Of a stretch of 64,000 bases of DNA, positions 19,310-28,441 are shown piece after piece. The position numbers and the translations under genes were made by a program. The DNA lies in NCBI GenBank assembly GCA_001898145.1, contig MKSR01000012.1:434001-498000 (forward strand), in the 5' to 3' direction. Numbering within the stretch: position 1 is the stretch's first letter; the number at the start of each line of letters is the position of its first letter. The notes under the pieces are model-generated. The model made no database searches. It saw only the letters and a program-made list of their open reading frames with translations, and was not told the origin of the DNA. This DNA is from Dyadobacter sp. 50-39 (GTDB lineage Bacteria; Bacteroidota; Bacteroidia; Cytophagales; Spirosomataceae).

Positions 19310-19717
19310 ATGTATTTGGGTTTAATTATTCTGGTTGCCATTGTTGCGGTATTGTTGATTTTGGTCGTTTTGGTCCAAAATTCAAAAGGTGGAGGGCTTT
19401 CAAGCGAGTTTAGCGGCGCAGGAACTACCCAGATGTTTGGTGTGAAAAAGACGACCGACCTCCTCGAACAAATCACGTGGGGTCTGGCGAGCGCGGTGAT
19501 CATCATTTCGCTGGCTTCCTATATCATGGTGGGCGGCTCCAATGCGGGCGCCGGCATCAATAGCGTAAACGTAGAAAGAGCTCAGAATGCAGTAGTACCA
19601 GGCGGTAAAATCGCTCCGGCACCTGCTGGACAGGAAGGCGCGGCACCTGCCGGCGCAGCTGCTCCTGCGGGAACAACCACACCGGCTGCTACGCCTGCCG
19701 ACACTGCCAAGAAGTAA
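19310..19717 (+). CDS. secG: SecG, preprotein translocase subunit
   Basis: A 135-residue inner-membrane protein. Residues 1-75 are the SecG core: a first membrane helix (LIILVAIVAVLLILVVLVQ), the conserved loop NSKGGGLSSEFSGAGTTQMFG and a second helix (GLASAVIIISLASYIM). SecG assists SecYE and SecA in export. The remaining 60 residues form an Ala/Pro/Gly/Thr-rich tail (for example AAPAGTTTPAATPAD) that is not part of the core fold and is probably disordered. An 8-bp repeat array occupies its leader and an intrinsic terminator follows 23 bp after the stop. Confidence 0.93.
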   Translation: MYLGLIILVAIVAVLLILVVLVQNSKGGGLSSEFSGAGTTQMFGVKKTTDLLEQITWGLASAVIIISLASYIMVGGSNAGAGINSVNVERAQNAVVPGGKIAPAPAGQEGAAPAGAAAPAGTTTPAATPADTAKK

Positions 19718-19740
19718 TCAGGCATCAGCACACAAAAGAA

Positions 19741-19771
19741 AATCCTGCGATCATCATCGCAGGATTTTTTT
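19741..19771. terminator. Bidirectional intrinsic terminator between secG and a convergent gene
   Basis: The perfect stem AATCCTGCGAT / ATCGCAGGATT with loop CATC (19741-19766) is followed by T on the plus strand and flanked by A on the 5' side, so it can end secG and also the minus-strand gene at 19791. Confidence 0.9.
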
Positions 19772-19790
19772 ATGCCCGACATGAAACGCT

Positions 19791-20498
19791 TCAGGCTACA
19801 TTGATTTCCCGGAGCATCAGCCGCCCGGCCACAGGCAGCAGCGTTTCGTGCAAAGGATAATCGTACCTCGATTCGACCACATAAGTGGCCGGATTCGGCA
19901 TAGCGCGGTTCCGCTTCGTTAGATCTACTTTCAGCTGCGAGATCGTGTTTCCGACACCAATGCGGACGGTATCGACGTAAATCGTTTTGAGATAGCGCTC
20001 CTTCAATGCATTGTAGAGCGCAAGCTGATATTGAAATACACTCACCAATGGCTGAAAGGTGTGCAAAAAAAGCAGGTACCCTTCCTGCAAATGCAATGGG
20101 ACGATACCCACCGGCGAAACCTTCACATTCTCTTCGACCTCTGAAAATCTTTCGGCCCCCTCGGCAATCGATTTCGAGAAGCGCGGGATCGCAAAGTCGA
20201 GAATGTAGTTGAGATCAGACATGTAAGAGTCGTCCTGGTGCGTTTCTTCAAACTGCAACTGCCAGGTTTTGACGTCAATACCTGTCAGATTTTTGGGTAA
20301 ACTCGTCCTGATCAGGCTTTTATTATTCTGGATGCCGACACAGGCGTCGAGGTGCAGTTTCAACTCGGGCAGGCAAGGGTGCAACCGGTGGTGTGTGAAC
20401 TGGTCCCGAACGTGCTGGAAGTAAGCCATCAGCACATATTTTTTGTATTCAAAATCAAAAATTCCTTCGGTAAGCCAGTTTTTAGGGAGTTCTGACAT
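19791..20498 (-). CDS. Conserved hypothetical protein
   Basis: A soluble protein of 235 residues if ATG 20498 is used (MSELPKNWLTEGIFDFEYKK). The frame stays open to 20576, but the extra residues do not look conserved in character. There is no signal peptide or membrane segment. The sequence is helical with features such as KKYVLMAYFQHVRDQF and TWQLQFEETHQDDSY, and ends PVAGRLMLREINVA. I recognise the general type as a Bacteroidota protein of unknown function, not an enzyme family. It is convergent with secG, shares its terminator, and is divergent from groES across a 227-bp gap. Confidence 0.75.
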   Translation of the reverse strand: MSELPKNWLTEGIFDFEYKKYVLMAYFQHVRDQFTHHRLHPCLPELKLHLDACVGIQNNKSLIRTSLPKNLTGIDVKTWQLQFEETHQDDSYMSDLNYILDFAIPRFSKSIAEGAERFSEVEENVKVSPVGIVPLHLQEGYLLFLHTFQPLVSVFQYQLALYNALKERYLKTIYVDTVRIGVGNTISQLKVDLTKRNRAMPNPATYVVESRYDYPLHETLLPVAGRLMLREINVA

Positions 20499-20656
20499 AG
20501 GGTTTCCAATTTGGTGCCGATAAAATTTAGTGAATTCCATTGCTGAAAGCAAGATTTCCGCATTCCTGACACGCAAATGACATTATAGTACCATAACGCC
20601 ATGCAGGAATACAAATTTGTCACACTCGCCGGAAAAAATGTCAGAGCAGGAATGCC

Positions 20657-20672
20657 TGGCACAGATTGTGCT
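20657..20672 (+). promoter_or_regulatory. Sigma-54-type promoter candidate upstream of groES
   Basis: TGGCACAGATTGTGCT shows GG and GC separated by exactly 10 bp and a perfect TGGCACA -24 half; the -12 half is GTGC instead of TTGC. It lies 54 bp before the groES ATG. I see no TAnnTTTG element in this gap. Motif-based inference. Confidence 0.45.
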
Positions 20673-20725
20673 ATCGGGATGGGAGTCTAATCATTACTGA
20701 CAACTAAAATAAACGTTTAATATTT

Positions 20726-21022
20726 ATGTCAACTTTAGCAGAAATACAAGTGAATGTACAACCGCTAGCTGACCGCGTTCTGATCGAACCTGCCCCAGCC
20801 GAAGAAAAAACAGCATTTGGTATCATTATCCCTGATACTGCAAAAGAAAAGCCGCAGCGTGGTACCGTACTGGCAGTAGGCCCCGGTAAAAAAGACGAGC
20901 CGCTTACAGTAAAAGTTGGAGATACCGTATTGTACGGTAAGTACTCAGGCACTGAATTGGCATATGAAGGAAAAGACGTCCTGATTATGCGTGAGTCGGA
21001 TATCTACGCTATCGTAGGTTAA
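20726..21022 (+). CDS. groES: GroES co-chaperonin
   Basis: A 98-residue 10-kDa chaperonin that caps GroEL. Characteristic sequences are [39 protein letters not shown], the roof loop region and [21 protein letters not shown] near the end. The protein has a slightly longer N-terminus ([10 protein letters not shown]) than E. coli GroES. groEL follows 56 bp later in the same operon. A sigma-54-like promoter is the only promoter-like element seen upstream, and no CIRCE inverted repeat is visible. Confidence 0.97.
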   Translation: MSTLAEIQVNVQPLADRVLIEPAPAEEKTAFGIIIPDTAKEKPQRGTVLAVGPGKKDEPLTVKVGDTVLYGKYSGTELAYEGKDVLIMRESDIYAIVG

Positions 21023-21078
21023 TTCAAAGCACTCTAATTCAATAGTTTCTCTTAAAGTTTTTCAAATTCAAATCAGTT

Positions 21079-22710
21079 ATGTCTAAGAAAATATTTTTTG
21101 ACACAGAAGCACGCGATAAGATCAAAAAAGGCGTGGACACCCTGGCGGACGCCGTTAAGGTTACATTGGGCCCACGTGGCCGTAACGTGGTAATCGACAA
21201 GAAATTCGGTTCCCCAAGCATCACAAAGGATGGTGTTACTGTTGCCAAAGAAATCGACCTGAAAGATCCTATCGAAAACATGGGAGCTCAGCTGGTGAAA
21301 GAAGTAGCTTCCAAAACTGCTGACTCTGCAGGTGATGGTACTACCACTGCTACCGTTCTGGCACAGGCGATCTACTCGATCGGTGTGAAAAACGTAGCGG
21401 CCGGCGCCAACCCAATGGACCTGAAACGCGGTATCGACAAAGCGGTTTCAGTGATCACAAAAGATCTGGAAGCTCAGAAAAAAAATATCTCTACTTCCAA
21501 AGAAATCGCTCAGGTTGCAACTATCTCTGCCAACCATGACGAGGAGATCGGTAACATGATCGCCGAAGCGATGGAAAAAGTAGGTAAAGAAGGTGTTATC
21601 ACCGTAGAAGAAGCACGCGGAACTGAAACAGAAGTTAAAACTGTGGAAGGTATGCAGTTCGACCGCGGTTACCTGTCTCCATACTTCGTAACCAACACTG
21701 AGAAAATGGAAGCTGAATTGGAGCGTCCATTCATCCTGATCTCTGAGAAGAAAGTTTCTTCTATGAAAGAGCTTCTTCCTGTGTTGGAAGCAGTAGCACA
21801 AACCGGCCGTCCTTTGCTGATCCTTGCAGAAGACGTTGACGGAGAAGCACTGGCTACATTGGTAGTAAACAAAATCCGCGGTGCATTGAAAGTAGCGGCT
21901 GTTAAAGCTCCTGGTTTCGGTGACCGTCGTAAAGCCATGCTGGAAGATATCGCAATCATCACTGGCGGTACCGTTATCAGCGAAGAGCGTGGTTTCAAAC
22001 TGGAAAACGCTACGTTGGACTACCTCGGTACTTGCGAGAAAGCGATTATCGACAAGGACAACACAACTTTGGTTAACGGAAGCGGTGCGTCTGAAGACAT
22101 TCAGGCACGTGTTAACCAAATCAAAGCGCAGATCGAAAACACTACATCTGACTACGATCGCGAAAAACTTCAGGAGCGTCTGGCGAAGCTGTCAGGCGGT
22201 GTAGCAATCCTTTACATCGGTGCTGCTACTGAGGTTGAAATGAAAGAGAAAAAAGACCGCGTTGACGATGCACTTCACGCAACCCGCGCTGCGGTTGAAG
22301 AAGGTATCGTTGCAGGTGGTGGTGTAGCGTTCATCCGCGCAACTGCTGCTCTGGAAGGTCTTGAAGGCTCAAACGAAGACGAAAAAACCGGTATCAACAT
22401 CATCCGGGTTGCTTTGGAAGCTCCTTTGAGAACCATTGTTTCCAACTCAGGCCAGGAGCCATCAGTAGTGGTTCAGAAGGTCAAAGAGGGAACCGGCGCT
22501 TACGGATACAATGCGAAAGAAAATACCTACGGAGATCTTCTCGAAGCTGGTATCATCGATCCTAAGAAAGTATCTCGTCTGGCACTCGAAAACGCGGCAT
22601 CTATCGCTGGTCTGTTGTTGACAACAGAATGCGTGATCGCTGACGAACCGGAAGAAGCTCCTGCAGGCGGTGGCCACAGCCACGGCGGCGGAATGGGCGG
22701 CATGATGTAA
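21079..22710 (+). CDS. groEL: GroEL chaperonin
   Basis: A complete 543-residue 60-kDa chaperonin. Visible landmarks include [18 protein letters not shown], the ATP-binding [13 protein letters not shown], the apical domain [10 protein letters not shown], and [18 protein letters not shown]. The C-terminal tail is Gly/Met-rich with His ([14 protein letters not shown]), as in many Bacteroidota. It folds client proteins in the cytosol together with GroES. Codon use is more biased than in the neighbours, as expected for a highly expressed gene. A strong terminator follows about 30 bp after the stop. Confidence 0.98.
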   Translation: MSKKIFFDTEARDKIKKGVDTLADAVKVTLGPRGRNVVIDKKFGSPSITKDGVTVAKEIDLKDPIENMGAQLVKEVASKTADSAGDGTTTATVLAQAIYSIGVKNVAAGANPMDLKRGIDKAVSVITKDLEAQKKNISTSKEIAQVATISANHDEEIGNMIAEAMEKVGKEGVITVEEARGTETEVKTVEGMQFDRGYLSPYFVTNTEKMEAELERPFILISEKKVSSMKELLPVLEAVAQTGRPLLILAEDVDGEALATLVVNKIRGALKVAAVKAPGFGDRRKAMLEDIAIITGGTVISEERGFKLENATLDYLGTCEKAIIDKDNTTLVNGSGASEDIQARVNQIKAQIENTTSDYDREKLQERLAKLSGGVAILYIGAATEVEMKEKKDRVDDALHATRAAVEEGIVAGGGVAFIRATAALEGLEGSNEDEKTGINIIRVALEAPLRTIVSNSGQEPSVVVQKVKEGTGAYGYNAKENTYGDLLEAGIIDPKKVSRLALENAASIAGLLLTTECVIADEPEEAPAGGGHSHGGGMGGMM

Positions 22711-22737
22711 TCAGCCTCCGTTTCTTCGGAACACATA

Positions 22738-22778
22738 AAAAAAACGGCTGTCAGGCAACTGGCAGCCGTTTTTTTTAT
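22738..22778. terminator. Bidirectional intrinsic terminator between groEL and lolD
   Basis: The stem AAACGGCTGTCAG / CTGGCAGCCGTTT with loop GCAA (one G-U pair) is followed by a run of eight T; A residues precede the stem, so it can also serve the convergent lolD gene. Confidence 0.92.
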
Positions 22779-22792
22779 GTGTTGATAGTTTT

Positions 22793-23464
22793 TCAAACAG
22801 AATGCTGGACCATCAACCCGTCCTGCATGACCAGGCGGCGATCCGCCATTTCGGCCAATTCCTCATTGTGCGTGACGATGATGAATGTCTGTCCGGTCTC
22901 TTGCCGCAGCTTGAAAAACAATTGATGCAGATCCAATGCATTATGCGAATCCAGGTTACCGCTTGGCTCATCTGCGAGGACAATGGCCGGCCGGTTCAGT
23001 AGCGCCCGGGCTACTGCTACACGCTGCTGCTCGCCTCCCGAAAGCTGCGATGGCAAATGGTCAATCCGGCCGCTCAGGCCCAGCAGGTCCAGCAGCTCCT
23101 TTGCGCGCCCCAGGATATCTTTTTCGTTTACATTTCCATTGATATATCCCGGCATACACACATTCTCCAATGCAGTGAATTCGGCCAGCAGGTTATGGAA
23201 TTGGAAAATGAACCCGATCTTCTCGTTCCGGAAGCGGGCCAGCTCCTTATCCTTCTGCGTAAACACATTAATTCCGTCGATGAAGACCTCTCCCTGCTCG
23301 GGCCGGTCGAGCGTTCCGAGGATGTGCAGGAAGGTACTTTTACCCGCCCCGGATGCGCCCACGATGGCTACTACTTCCCCTTTTTTAACTTCGAGATCAA
23401 TGCCTTTTAAAACCTGCAATGACCCATAAGTACGCCTGATCCCGCTCGCCCGAAGTAGCTCCAT
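22793..23464 (-). CDS. lolD: LolD-type ABC transporter ATP-binding protein
   Basis: A 223-residue ABC ATPase of the LolD/MacB branch. Walker A is GASGAGKS (36-43), the Q-loop is [21 protein letters not shown], the signature is [15 protein letters not shown] and Walker B is [12 protein letters not shown] with the D-loop SGNLD. The [15 protein letters not shown] sequence is typical of LolD, which powers LolCE to release lipoproteins from the inner membrane. No permease gene is adjacent, so the LolCE partner must be elsewhere. It is divergent from sucC (85-bp gap). The alternative is another MacB-like exporter ATPase. Confidence 0.88.
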   Translation of the reverse strand: MELLRASGIRRTYGSLQVLKGIDLEVKKGEVVAIVGASGAGKSTFLHILGTLDRPEQGEVFIDGINVFTQKDKELARFRNEKIGFIFQFHNLLAEFTALENVCMPGYINGNVNEKDILGRAKELLDLLGLSGRIDHLPSQLSGGEQQRVAVARALLNRPAIVLADEPSGNLDSHNALDLHQLFFKLRQETGQTFIIVTHNEELAEMADRRLVMQDGLMVQHSV

Positions 23465-23549
23465 ATTGAAAAGATAATTGCGCCGAAAACTCGCCCGTTT
23501 TGATTAAATGCTTAATTTGCCGTGAAAATACCAATTTACTTTTATACTC

Positions 23550-24773
23550 ATGAATATTCACGAATATCAAGGCAAAAGCGTTCTTAAAAAATACGGTGTG
23601 CGTATTCAGGAAGGCCTCGTAGCCGACACTCCGGATAAGGCGGTAGAAGTTGCACGTGAGCTCAGCCAGCAGACAGGCACCAAGTGGTATGTTGTAAAAT
23701 CCCAGATCCACGCAGGTGGCCGCGGTAAAGGCCGCATCGTCGGCAGCGAACAACGCGGTGTGGCGTTGGCTAAGTCAGTTGAAGATGTCAGGACCATCTC
23801 CAACAACATCCTGGGCAAAGTATTGGTAACGCACCAGACCGGTGCAGAAGGCAAACGAGTAAACAAAGTCCTGATCGCAGAAGACGTATACTATCCAGGC
23901 CCAAGCGAGCCGAAAGAATATTACCTGTCGATCCTGTTGGATCGCGGCAGAAACTGCAATGTAATCATGGCCAGCACCGAAGGCGGTATGGACATCGAAG
24001 AAGTGGCAGAACATACTCCCGAAAAAATCATCAAAGAATGGATCGATCCTAAGGTTGGATTGCAGCCGTTCCAGGCCCGCAAAGTGGCATTCGCCCTCGG
24101 TCTGGAAGGTGACGCGTTCAAGGAAATGGTGAAATTCATTTCTGCGCTATACAGAGCTTACGCGGAAAGCGACTCGTCGATGTTCGAAATCAACCCGGTT
24201 TTGAAAACATCCGACAACAAAATCCTCGCCGTAGACGCCAAGGTGGATCTGGACGACAATGCATTGTATCGTCACCCCGAACTGGCGGAAATGCGCGACA
24301 CCAACGAAGAAGATCCTTTGGAAGTAGAAGCGGGTGCCAACAACCTGAACTACGTAAAACTGGACGGAAACGTAGGTTGTATGGTAAACGGAGCCGGTCT
24401 GGCGATGGCTACCATGGACTTGATCAAGCTTTCAGGCGGTGAGCCTGCCAACTTCCTCGACGTAGGAGGTGGCGCAAACGCACGTACGGTAGAAGCTGGT
24501 TTCCGTATCATCCTCAAAGACCCGAACGTAAAAGCGATCCTGATCAACATCTTCGGTGGTATCGTTCGTTGCGACCGTGTTGCTGCCGGTGTAGTGGAAG
24601 CTTACAAAGCAATCGGCGAGATTCCGGTGCCTATCATCGTTCGTCTGCAAGGAACCAATGCGGAAGAAGGTGCACGCATTATCAACGAATCCGGTCTGAA
24701 AGTGTATTCAGCGATCGAGTTCAAAGAAGCTGCTGCGAAAGTTTCCGAGGTACTGGCTGAGCTGGGCGTTTAA
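23550..24773 (+). CDS. sucC: Succinyl-CoA synthetase beta subunit
   Basis: A 407-residue ADP-forming succinate-CoA ligase beta subunit. It starts [17 protein letters not shown], has an ATP-grasp domain (about 1-240; [31 protein letters not shown]) and the C-terminal CoA-ligase part with [17 protein letters not shown] and [17 protein letters not shown]. With the SucD alpha subunit it makes ATP or GTP from succinyl-CoA in the TCA cycle. sucD is not next to it. Length is slightly above the E. coli protein (388). A 61-bp palindrome follows the stop and may end the transcript. Confidence 0.96.
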   Translation: MNIHEYQGKSVLKKYGVRIQEGLVADTPDKAVEVARELSQQTGTKWYVVKSQIHAGGRGKGRIVGSEQRGVALAKSVEDVRTISNNILGKVLVTHQTGAEGKRVNKVLIAEDVYYPGPSEPKEYYLSILLDRGRNCNVIMASTEGGMDIEEVAEHTPEKIIKEWIDPKVGLQPFQARKVAFALGLEGDAFKEMVKFISALYRAYAESDSSMFEINPVLKTSDNKILAVDAKVDLDDNALYRHPELAEMRDTNEEDPLEVEAGANNLNYVKLDGNVGCMVNGAGLAMATMDLIKLSGGEPANFLDVGGGANARTVEAGFRIILKDPNVKAILINIFGGIVRCDRVAAGVVEAYKAIGEIPVPIIVRLQGTNAEEGARIINESGLKVYSAIEFKEAAAKVSEVLAELGV

Positions 24774-24804
24774 GAAATAAGAAGCCTCAAAGCTTCATAG
24801 TTAT

Positions 24805-24865
24805 GTCACGCTGAGCGTAGTTGAAGCGCGGTACGGTACCGCGCTTCGACTACGCTCAGCGTGAC
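24805..24865. repeat. 61-bp near-perfect palindrome of the CTGAGCG repeat family
   Basis: Two 30-bp arms (24805-24834 and 24836-24865) flank a single central G. They are perfectly complementary apart from one T/G wobble. Each arm carries the core CTGAGCGTAGTTGAAG (or its complement with C), related to the array at 37386-37578. T-rich sequence follows on the plus strand, so it could also work as a terminator for sucC. Confidence 0.9.
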
Positions 24866-24921
24866 ATTCGTTTTTACTGAATAAACAGTACGTCAAATGC
24901 TCACAACGCTTGACATTCGTT

Positions 24922-26256
24922 TTATCCAATAATAAAATACAAAACCATCGTGGCAACAAAACTAGCCACGCCTTGCAAGCCTGTCAATATGGTGTGCGTA
25001 CGGTAGGTGTCTTTGGCGGAAATGCCGGTGAATTGAGATACAACCCAGAACCAGGCGTCGTTCGTGTGCGAGACGATCATCGCGCCGCTGCCGACAGCCA
25101 TTACCACCATGGTTATTTGAACGGGCGTTACAAAACCGAGTGATGCCAGTAACGGCGCCAGAATGCTCGTGGTGAGCACCATAGCCGACGTAGTGGAACC
25201 CTGGGCAGTCTTAAAAAAAAATGCAATCAGAAAGGCGATCACGAGCAGGTAACCTCCCGACATTTCATTATGCAGCAGCCATTCGCTCACCATTTCTTTC
25301 AAAGAGGTTTCCTTCAAAATAGCCCCGAATGCACCTCCCGCTCCAACGAGCACAAGCGTGGTACCGCAATGCTCGATCCCGCTTTTGAAGCAGGCCATCA
25401 TGCGCTGCGAGGCGTTTTCAGGAAAAAGCGAATAGCTGAAAAAGATCGCTAATAGAAATGATACGAGCGGACTGCCGAGGAAGCTTAGCCAGCGTGTCAG
25501 CGCTTCCGGAAAATGCAGGATTTTGGCAGACGACGCCAACGTAATGAGCAGAATGGGCAGTACAATGGGCATGAATGCTTTCCAGGCCGGAGGTAGCAGG
25601 CGCTCCTCGATCATTTGCGGGTCTTCTACCGCTGCATCGTCGATCAGCTTTACATCTTTGGCATATTTGCCCGCAAACCAGGTGGACAGGAAAAGGCTGG
25701 GAATGGATACGACTAGCCCGATCAGGATGACCAGGCCAATGGAGTCGGGGATGCCGAGGTTACCGGCAGCGGATAACGGGCCGGGCGTGGGCGGGACAAG
25801 CGTATGGGTAGCGAAAAGCCCGCCCGACAGTGACAAAGCAATGGTAGCCAACGGCTTGCCAGTCCGCTTGGCGACAATCTGGTTGAGTTTATGCAAAATA
25901 ATAAATCCCGAATCGCAAAAAACGGGGATACCTACAATGCCTCCGATCACAGACATGGCAAATGCAGGCCGCTTCTCTCCGAACAGCTTCAAAATCACAT
26001 CAGCCACCTTGATAGCCGCTCCCGACTTGTCCAGAATGGCGCCGATCACGCAGCCCAGGATCACCATCAGCCCGATTTTGGACATTAATTCCCCAAAACC
26101 TTTCCCGATCGTTTCCGCCAGCTTATCAATCGGCAATCCCGCAAACACGCCGACACCCAATGCAGCCAGCAGCAACCCTACGAGCGGGTGCATTTTCAAG
26201 ACCGTGGAACTTAGGACAATAAACGCGATTGCGGCCAGTACGATAAGGAAGATCAT
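24922..26256 (-). CDS. GntP-family gluconate/organic-acid:H+ symporter
   Basis: A 444-residue polytopic membrane protein with about 12-14 hydrophobic segments. GntP-family landmarks are MHPLVGLLLAALGVGVFAGLP at the N-terminus, LGCVIGAILDKSGAAIKVAD, GIPVFCDSGFIILH, FATHTLVPPTPGPLSAAGNLG and SHTNDAWFWVVSQF. Family members take up gluconate, idonate or related sugar acids. The gene starts 3 bp after the stop of the upstream esterase gene, so they form one operon and may share a substrate, perhaps a sugar-acid ester (inference). Confidence 0.92.
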   Translation of the reverse strand: MIFLIVLAAIAFIVLSSTVLKMHPLVGLLLAALGVGVFAGLPIDKLAETIGKGFGELMSKIGLMVILGCVIGAILDKSGAAIKVADVILKLFGEKRPAFAMSVIGGIVGIPVFCDSGFIILHKLNQIVAKRTGKPLATIALSLSGGLFATHTLVPPTPGPLSAAGNLGIPDSIGLVILIGLVVSIPSLFLSTWFAGKYAKDVKLIDDAAVEDPQMIEERLLPPAWKAFMPIVLPILLITLASSAKILHFPEALTRWLSFLGSPLVSFLLAIFFSYSLFPENASQRMMACFKSGIEHCGTTLVLVGAGGAFGAILKETSLKEMVSEWLLHNEMSGGYLLVIAFLIAFFFKTAQGSTTSAMVLTTSILAPLLASLGFVTPVQITMVVMAVGSGAMIVSHTNDAWFWVVSQFTGISAKDTYRTHTILTGLQGVASFVATMVLYFIIG

Positions 26257-26259
26257 GCA

Positions 26260-27411
26260 TTACAAAAGTTTAAGCACAGCCTCATCGCCCATTACCGCAT
26301 TGGCAGGGCGCGGATGGGTAGCATCAAAAACAGCCAGGTCTTTTTGTTCAAGCACTTTGGCCGGCTCCTCATCGATTTGCCCATCTTTATTGGTAACCGC
26401 TTTCAGGTCCAATTTCAGGTGCTTGGCCATGAATGCGTACATGGCTTTCCGCTTCGAGGGCCCGTAATCGTGCTTTTCGTCGGCCAAATGCATGGTTTCG
26501 AGGTTATCTTTTTTGTTATAAAGCGAATAAATTTTCTGCATGAACGGGTACTCGACATTCGGCGTATTTTTGGTCCAGTCGCCGCCGTCGGAGATCATGA
26601 TCATCGGGCGCGGAGCAGTTAATGCGGCGATTTCCACATTATTTGTTTGGTACTCCCCTTTTCTGTGGATCGGCAGGCCGCTCTCACATACGCATCCGCC
26701 AAAGAAATAGGCCGATACCATCACCACCGGCACCGAAACCTTCACACGGTTATCCAATGCGGCTAGCAGGAAAGTCTGCGTTCCGCCGCCCGATTCGCCG
26801 GTGCAGGCCACGCGGTTCGGGTCCACGCCTGGAATGGATAGCAGGAAATCGAGCGAACGAATGCTGTTGATCGTCTGTAATTTCAATGCTTTCGCCATTT
26901 TGTGTTCGCATTGCCTGGCGTCGCCCTGCCCTACCATGTCCCACACGAACACGATCGCGCCCATACGTGCGAGCGTCGCGCAGCGCTTCTGCGTCTGCTC
27001 GCGGAAGCGCCCGTGGGGATTTTCGCCGTGCCCGTGGGGGGCGAGAATGGCGGCATAGGATTTCTGTTGCTTCAAGGGCCTGTACAAATTGCCCGTCACA
27101 TAAATGCCCGGCATGCTCTCGAATGCGACATTTTCGATGGTATAACCATCCATTTCCTTTTTGGAATGAATAATGGGTTTGGAAGCAGGCTTTTCGGGAA
27201 GTGATTGCAAGTCCATTCCGTCACGGATCTGCTGGCGGATTTGCGCGGCCCGGGTTTCCCATTCCATTCTCGAAGCAGGGACGTGTTTTTCGAGAAATTC
27301 TTTGCCTTGCTCTTCGGTGAAATAGGCCCCCTGGCACAGTTCGGCCTGCTGGGCAAAAGACGTGGAAGCGAGGGCGAGAAGGCCCAAAAGGATGGTATAT
27401 CGGATTTTCAT
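26260..27411 (-). CDS. Secreted alpha/beta-hydrolase, acetylxylan-esterase-like
   Basis: A 383-residue protein with a signal peptide (MKIRYTILLGLLALASTSFA|QQ), so periplasmic or exported. The alpha/beta-hydrolase fold is shown by AAILAPHGHGEN (oxyanion region), the nucleophile elbow CTGESGGGTQ (Ser207), APRPMIMISDGGDW carrying the likely acid, and DEKHDYGPSKR with the likely His. It resembles acetylxylan esterase and related carbohydrate esterases. The exact ester is unknown. It lies 3 bp upstream of a GntP permease, which suggests release and uptake of an acidic sugar product (inference). Weak upstream promoter evidence. Confidence 0.85.
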   Translation of the reverse strand: MKIRYTILLGLLALASTSFAQQAELCQGAYFTEEQGKEFLEKHVPASRMEWETRAAQIRQQIRDGMDLQSLPEKPASKPIIHSKKEMDGYTIENVAFESMPGIYVTGNLYRPLKQQKSYAAILAPHGHGENPHGRFREQTQKRCATLARMGAIVFVWDMVGQGDARQCEHKMAKALKLQTINSIRSLDFLLSIPGVDPNRVACTGESGGGTQTFLLAALDNRVKVSVPVVMVSAYFFGGCVCESGLPIHRKGEYQTNNVEIAALTAPRPMIMISDGGDWTKNTPNVEYPFMQKIYSLYNKKDNLETMHLADEKHDYGPSKRKAMYAFMAKHLKLDLKAVTNKDGQIDEEPAKVLEQKDLAVFDATHPRPANAVMGDEAVLKLL

Positions 27412-27496
27412 AGAAACGCGGTTTGGTCAGAAAAGCACTTGAAGCCAGGTGCATACTGTTACAATACGTCCCTAATTGGCCCGGAGGGCTATTCCC

Positions 27497-28396
27497 CTAA
27501 GCGTTCGCCTCCCGCAAGCCTTCCGGAATGGCCACTTTTACATACCCTTTTAATATCTCCGCTTCCAGTTTTTCTACCAGCCCCTTGTACTCGCCGTCAA
27601 TCTGGAAATGGGCCGCTTTCTGCACACATTCGATCCTGGCTTTTTCCACAGAAATCACTTGCATAATCTCGGGATTGAAATCGGTACTTCCGGCGAGGAT
27701 TTTAGCGGTTTCGATGAAGTCGAGCTTTTTGGCGATAACGAGCTCAAAGAAGCCGTCGCACATATCGCCGATCGGATTGATGCTCACACCGGTCCCATAT
27801 TTTTTGGCATTGGCGATGATCACGATCAATGCTTCGGTTTCGAGGATTTCATTTTCAGTGGTGATCTTCACGTCAAAGTTTTCATGTTCGCTCAAAGTCC
27901 GTAGCATTTCGCGGGCATATCCGAGCTTGCCGCGGGTGTCGCTGTCTTCATAATTCTTCACCAGCAGCGCATTCAACCCTATGTCCGCCAAATGCAGGCT
28001 GATTTCCCCGTTAATGGACACCGCGTCGATCGCCGACACTTCGCCTTCGAAAGCTACCTCCAAAGCCTGGTCAATGGAGCCGGACAGGCCGAAATCGACG
28101 GAAAGGCCGTTGGCAGAGCCTGCCGGAATAATGCACAGAATGGCGTCGGTGCCGTGCAATGCCTGTGCTACCATCGATATGGTGCCGTCTCCACCGGCCA
28201 CCAGCACGCGCTCAGGCCTGATATTTTCAACCATTTCCCTGATGGTCTGCTGATCGTCGTCGCCGGTGGTATTGTAAATGCGCAGGTCGCAACCCTCGGC
28301 TTCCGATTTTTCAATAACCCTTTCAAAAATTACATCCTTGTTCACATCCCCTGAAATGGGATTTACTACCAGCAAAACTTTCGGTTGTGAAGACAT
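27497..28396 (-). CDS. Diacylglycerol/lipid kinase family protein (DgkB/YegS type)
   Basis: A 299-residue soluble lipid kinase of the DAGK-catalytic family. Visible motifs are VVNPISGDVNKD at the N-terminus, the nucleotide-binding GGDGT at 68-72, IIPAGSANGLSVDFGL, and the C-terminal domain with AKKYGTGVSINPIGDMCDGFFE. Such enzymes phosphorylate diacylglycerol or related lipids to phosphatidate using ATP and help recycle lipids. The gene is divergent from an APP1-type phosphatase gene with 45 bp between the two starts, so the pair could perform opposite reactions on the same lipid (inference). The exact substrate is not shown by sequence. Confidence 0.88.
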   Translation of the reverse strand: MSSQPKVLLVVNPISGDVNKDVIFERVIEKSEAEGCDLRIYNTTGDDDQQTIREMVENIRPERVLVAGGDGTISMVAQALHGTDAILCIIPAGSANGLSVDFGLSGSIDQALEVAFEGEVSAIDAVSINGEISLHLADIGLNALLVKNYEDSDTRGKLGYAREMLRTLSEHENFDVKITTENEILETEALIVIIANAKKYGTGVSINPIGDMCDGFFELVIAKKLDFIETAKILAGSTDFNPEIMQVISVEKARIECVQKAAHFQIDGEYKGLVEKLEAEILKGYVKVAIPEGLREANA

Positions 28397-28441
28397 ATTC
28401 GATAAATTAGGGACCCGATGTAGTAGAGGATAAAGATAGTT

